The notes under the pieces are model-generated. The model searched no databases, was not told the DNA's origin, and saw only the letters and a program-made list of their open reading frames with translations. 17,651 nucleotides of DNA, from NCBI GenBank assembly GCA_002350705.1, contig DEFH01000002.1, positions 25,848 through 43,498 on the forward strand, read 5' to 3'. Numbering within the stretch: the first letter of the stretch is position 1; every line of letters starts with the position of its first letter. Origin of the DNA: Ruminococcaceae bacterium UBA2857 (GTDB lineage Bacteria; Bacillota; Clostridia; Oscillospirales; Acutalibacteraceae). Of this stretch, positions 15,401-17,651 are shown in pieces. Made by a program: the position numbers and the translations under genes.

Positions 15401-16871
15401 CGTGAGCGGAGGTATAGGTAACAGTCTGAGAGGGCTGTTTTGACCATTGATTATAGCCTGACATGGCAGTGGAGTTGGCCTGAATACCGCCCTTGAGAGC
15501 TTCTTCAAAGCCTGCTCCCTGTATAAAGCCGGGATCGGCGGCATTGAAACAGCTTCCTTTGATGGCATCTCTGACTTTGTCGTTGAAAGCAGCGATTTCT
15601 TCGGATACATATTTCATGTTGGGCTGAGTGGCGGTAGTTTTGGGACAGGTAGTTGTATCAGCCGTCCACGGTTCACCGTAGATAAGAATATCGGGATCAA
15701 TTTTGTCGAGAGCGGCACGGATGGCATTCATGGTATCGGTATCATGGACGCCCATAAGGTCAAAACGGAAACCGTCAAGATGATATTCTGTCGCCCAGTA
15801 AACAACGGAATCGACCATATATTTCTGATACATGGCACGGTCACTGGCAGTTTCATTGCCGCATCCGGAGGCATTGGAGAAACCGCCTTTTGCATTCTGC
15901 CTGTAGTAATAGCCGGGGACGGTGAAATCAAACCAGTCATTTTTGCCGTCGGAGCCTGCAAAGGTGTGATTATAAACAACGTCCATCACGACACCGATAT
16001 TTTTCTTATGAAGAGACTGTACCATTTGTTTGAATTCTTTGACTCTGACACTGCCGTCATAAGGATTGGTGGAGTAAGAGCCTTCCGGCGTGTTGTAGTT
16101 CATGGGATCATAGCCCCAGTTGAATTGGTCGGTGCTGAGTTTGGTTTCATCTACGCTGCCGTAGTCGTACACGGGGAGCAGATGAACGTGGGTAACGCCT
16201 AAGTCTTCAAGGTAGTCGATACCTGTCGGATGAACACCGTCACCGTTAACAGTTGTACCGGTTTCGGTAAAGGCAAGGTATTTGCCTTTGTTTTTCATGC
16301 CGGAGTCGGCAGAGGAGGAAAAGTCTCTGACATGAGCCTCCCAGATAATAGCATCGGTCTGATTGTCACAGTTGACTCTTTTGTCATTTGTCCAGCCGGC
16401 GGGATCGGTACCATCAAGGTCAACGACCATGCCACGCATACCATTGACACCTGTTGAACGTGCATAGATATCAACCGTTTCCTTGGTAGTGCCGTTGACG
16501 GTGACAAGATAGGTGTAATAAGTATTTTTGAGGTCGCCTGCAATGGTGACGGACCAGATACCCTGACTTTGTTTCGTCATGTCCTTGGTTTCAATGACAG
16601 CGGCACCGCTTTCAGAGTCACTGCCTGTTTTGTAGCGTTTGATCTGCACTTTGGAAGCGGTAGGAGCCCATACTTTGAAAGTAGTGGAAGACGGTGTATA
16701 GACGGCACCAAGGTCATCGCCGCTGTAGGCGTACTGATCCAGAGCAGACATTTCCGAATACGAAACAGCATTTGTATTCAGAACGCCCACGCCCGAAAAG
16801 ACAGACACGGAAAGGAGAGCTGACATGAAAATGCTTGCTGCTTTCCGGAAGCTGTGCTTTACATTTGCCAT
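12447..16871 (-). CDS. Secreted multi-domain type I pullulanase (GH13)
   Basis: 1,474-residue extracellular enzyme hydrolysing alpha-1,6 branches of pullulan, amylopectin or glycogen. Signal peptide 1-35 (basic start, hydrophobic core, NTNA end). CBM48-like N-domain at about 54-135. GH13 catalytic barrel at about 170-600: pullulanase signature FNWGYDP (250-256), region I DVVYNH (297-302), nucleophile D371 in GFRFDL, acid/base E400 in YGEPW, and D491 in SAHDN. A beta-sandwich C-domain runs to about 695. Two MucBP-like repeats (about 703-768 and 774-838) follow, then a CBM26-like starch-binding module (about 844-935, with WPGTAM), a third MucBP-like unit (940-1002), then five C-terminal repeats. 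There is no dockerin, sortase or SLH signal, so it is probably released or held by its binding modules. AAGAAGGAA precedes the ATG. Monocistronic with a terminator. Confidence 0.93.
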   Translation of the reverse strand: MANVKHSFRKAASIFMSALLSVSVFSGVGVLNTNAVSYSEMSALDQYAYSGDDLGAVYTPSSTTFKVWAPTASKVQIKRYKTGSDSESGAAVIETKDMTKQSQGIWSVTIAGDLKNTYYTYLVTVNGTTKETVDIYARSTGVNGMRGMVVDLDGTDPAGWTNDKRVNCDNQTDAIIWEAHVRDFSSSADSGMKNKGKYLAFTETGTTVNGDGVHPTGIDYLEDLGVTHVHLLPVYDYGSVDETKLSTDQFNWGYDPMNYNTPEGSYSTNPYDGSVRVKEFKQMVQSLHKKNIGVVMDVVYNHTFAGSDGKNDWFDFTVPGYYYRQNAKGGFSNASGCGNETASDRAMYQKYMVDSVVYWATEYHLDGFRFDLMGVHDTDTMNAIRAALDKIDPDILIYGEPWTADTTTCPKTTATQPNMKYVSEEIAAFNDKVRDAIKGSCFNAADPGFIQGAGFEEALKGGIQANSTAMSGYNQWSKQPSQTVTYTSAHDNYTLYDKLVKSVKGGSGYGNRYDDLVAMNKLAGGIILTSQGISFFQAGEEFARSKYGDENSYKSSTSVNQLKWQNTITYADLYSYYKGLIEIRKAYSPFRDPTNTSNGTIYFSWGTACPANVVAFTMYNKINPTNEWNFVAVIHNANAYQQTVTLRTYDGVTLPSQWVIIADGTKAGTVSLGTTGSTVTVPPRSTMVLVDKTSFDNTELDKKCTVTVNHVVNGQNYKSETLKGNEGAAYSTSPLAELVSQGYEYQSSGAASGTFSKAGATVTYTYTIDESKYGTVILKYQDADTGAALAPDETVKGLLGTHYACSPKDIKGYECTVAPGFASGIFESTPATYTFKYTAVESDTLKVHYYNASNWSKVCMYVYQGSGSSATLLSGAWPGTAMTSEGNNWYVGEVDTTDSALFIANNNNNGSQDPSGVGSTGYAVQGEVWVKSGKVYPTGKVIVNYMDTTGNVFDKTVITGMADGSNKYSTSAKTFENRVLKETPSNASGVFTEGTITVNYVYNSTGLIEKLANTSTLSAKSVTVGDSLTVNASATGGQKPYSYEISYKTSTSDWTTLQSYSSNSSYTIKQLTDINDYLVSVKVKDQSGQVTEKQLGFTVTGAYDDLKNTSTLSATSVSLGSSITAKGSATGGTAPYQYQVVYKQTAQTKWTTAQAYKANATVTFKPANATTYDVCVKVKDSTGTEIKKFFTVTVKANALTNNSALSATSISLGSSITAKGSAAGGTAPYQYQVVYKQTAQTKWTTAQSYHANTTVTFKPAKATTYDVCVKVKDSTGTENKKFFTVTVKADSLTNDSTLSATSVTLGQTITAKGIGSGGTAPYRYQVVYKQTAQTKWTTAQSYQTNATVTFKPANATTYDVCVKVKDSTGQEVKKFFTVTVTSSALTNNSKISASSVTLGSSVTMTGAASGGTAPYKYAFYYKTVSSSSWNTRQDFSTNAVNTVKITSRETYDICVKVKDNSGTVAKKYFQVTVK
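12450..13838 (-). repeat. Five tandem ~93-residue C-terminal repeats in the pullulanase
   Basis: Residues about 1012-1474 form five immunoglobulin-like units, each with S-LSA-S(V/I)-(V/L)G, GG-APY-Y-(V/I)-YKT and YD(V/I)CVKVKD-(S/T)G. The GG-PY landmark recurs every 93 residues (279 bp) between units 2 to 5 and after 95 between 1 and 2. Units 2-4 are very similar; 1 and 5 are diverged. The fold and spacing suggest a rigid stalk or glycan-binding array. Confidence 0.85.
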
Positions 16872-16962
16872 AAAAATTCCTTCTTTCTATAAAATAATTT
16901 ATAACTATATTATAATATAAAAGAGAAGAAAAATCTATATGTTTGGATAGAAAATTTGATAA

Positions 16963-16991
16963 TTGACCAAATGAAAAAAATATGCTATGAT
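16963..16991 (+). promoter_or_regulatory. Promoter of the flavodoxin gene
   Basis: TTGACC (16963-16968), 17 bp, TATGAT (16986-16991), about 40 nt upstream of the ATG at 17032. The same 160-bp spacer also carries a symmetrical ATTATAAT at about 16909-16916 that can serve as the pullulanase -10 on the minus strand, though its -35 is weak. Confidence 0.65.
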
Positions 16992-17031
16992 AAAAATGAA
17001 AGAAAAAATTTGTATCAGGAGGAATCAGACC

Positions 17032-17505
17032 ATGAGCAAAAAGTTAGTGGCGTACTTTTCGGCAAGCGGTGTGACGGCAAATGCAGCCCGTGCACTGGCG
17101 GCATCGGCAGGAGCGGATATTTATGAAATCAAGCCGAAAACAGCGTATACACAGGCAGATTTGAACTGGAAAGATGCGAACAGCCGCAGCTCCGTGGAAA
17201 TGAAAAACAAGGCATTTCGTCCGGAACTTTCCGATAAGCAGGCAAATATTGCGGTATACGATACGATATTTGTAGGATTCCCGATATGGTGGTATATTGC
17301 CCCGACGATTATCAATACATTTCTGGAAAGCTATGATTTCAGCGGCAAGAAAATCGTATTGTTTGCGACATCAGGGGGGAGCGGTTTCGGAAAGGCAGTC
17401 GAGAATTTGAAGCCGAGTGCACCGAAAGCGGAAATCATCGAAGGAGCCGTTTTGAATGGCCGTCTGGAAATTTCCAAGCTGAAAGCATTTGCAGACCGAT
17501 TCTGA
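17032..17505 (+). CDS. Flavodoxin family protein
   Basis: 157-residue, FMN-binding electron carrier or small quinone/flavin reductase of the flavodoxin-like type (resembles the Flavodoxin_4 group common in gut Firmicutes). The FMN phosphate loop is FSASGVTA (9-16) after the first beta strand KLVAYF; the isoalloxazine-binding loops are GFPIWWYIAP (82-91) and ATSGGSGFG (112-120). Length and order fit a single complete domain. The start at 17032 has AGGAGG 9 nt upstream and its own promoter; an in-frame ATG at 16987 lies in the -10 region and is rejected. It reads divergently from the pullulanase gene, with no evident functional link, and is followed by a long hairpin. Confidence 0.88.
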   Translation: MSKKLVAYFSASGVTANAARALAASAGADIYEIKPKTAYTQADLNWKDANSRSSVEMKNKAFRPELSDKQANIAVYDTIFVGFPIWWYIAPTIINTFLESYDFSGKKIVLFATSGGSGFGKAVENLKPSAPKAEIIEGAVLNGRLEISKLKAFADRF

Positions 17506-17516
17506 TGAAAAGTTGT

Positions 17517-17550
17517 CTGATACGGTCATGATGGGTGATGACCGTATCAG
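17517..17550 (+). terminator. Long hairpin after the flavodoxin gene, lacking a T-run
   Basis: Perfect 13-bp stem CTGATACGGTCAT (17517-17529) / ATGACCGTATCAG (17538-17550), 8-nt loop, starting 11 nt after the stop. It is followed by CAAATAAAAAAAG rather than T, so it is an atypical terminator or a 3'-end protecting stem. Confidence 0.6.
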
Positions 17551-17592
17551 CAAATAAAAAAAGAAAAATTTTGAAAAAAATTAAAAAAAGGC

Positions 17593-17621
17593 TTGACAAA
17601 ATAAAAACGGTGTGGTAATAT
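17593..17621 (+). promoter_or_regulatory. Strong promoter for the tRNA at the window edge
   Basis: TTGACA (17593-17598), 17 bp, TAATAT (17616-17621), positioned about 19 nt before the putative tRNA start. The perfect -35 is typical of stable-RNA promoters. Confidence 0.75.
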
Positions 17622-17639
17622 AATAACCGTCGCTGATAT

Positions 17640-17651
17640 GCGGGTGTAGTT
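17640..17651 (+). tRNA. Start of a probable tRNA-Gly, cut by window
   Basis: The last 12 bases, GCGGGTGTAGTT, match the acceptor-stem 5' strand and D-arm start of Firmicute tRNA-Gly (UCC-type). The promoter just upstream supports a stable RNA. Too short for certainty about the isoacceptor. Confidence 0.55.

Noticed and set aside
12420..16823. Numerous plus-strand frames across the pullulanase, including 262 residues at 13122-13910
   Set aside because: They are antisense to a full-length GH13 enzyme and mirror its repeats; no starts with ribosome sites.

Overview
The window looks like a chromosomal segment from a low-GC, Gram-positive gut Firmicute of the Ruminococcus / Oscillospiraceae type. 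The basis is the mixture of genes: a secreted multi-domain type I pullulanase with starch-binding and MucBP-like modules, class II fructose-bisphosphate aldolase, a sporulation sigma-K with an N-terminal pro-sequence, strong AGGAGG ribosome sites, and A/T-rich spacers with TTGACA/TATAAT promoters. The genus is inferred from family resemblance only.

Layout, left to right. (1) cysK (minus, C-terminus cut by the window edge) diverges from a translationally coupled pair of DUF3592-like membrane proteins (plus), the second with an Asn-rich tail; a clean terminator follows. (2) A small DUF6512-like membrane protein (plus) converges with, and overlaps by 13 bp, a minus-strand gene block that reads ilvA, ridA, terminator, polytopic membrane protein (HPP-like), Nudix hydrolase. 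IlvA generates the enamine/imine that RidA hydrolyses, so this pairing makes biochemical sense. (3) Between ilvA and the aldolase gene fba lies about 420 bp without an obvious gene. It holds what looks like a short IS200/IS605-type element end or omega-RNA-like structured transcript on the minus strand with its own promoter, running straight into the ilvA leader, followed by the fba promoter and a 5'-UTR hairpin. (4) fba (plus) with its terminator, then an ECF sigma factor and a coupled single-pass membrane protein (probable anti-sigma factor) preceded by an ECF-like promoter, then a terminator and sigK. (5) A 440-residue NYN/PIN-like putative RNase (minus) abuts sigK tail to tail. (6) A 1,474-residue secreted pullulanase (minus), with five C-terminal repeats of about 93 residues. 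(7) A flavodoxin (plus) with its own promoter, and at the edge a strong promoter and the first 12 nt of a probable tRNA-Gly.

Most of this is housekeeping or ordinary accessory content. The parts most worth a second look are the structured IS605-like leader in front of ilvA, the NYN-domain nuclease with an unrecognised N-terminal half, the ECF sigma/anti-sigma pair with a repeated sensor domain, the DUF3592-like pair, and the mosaic repeats in the pullulanase. I do not see a CRISPR array, prophage, toxin-antitoxin pair or an obvious multi-gene defence system.
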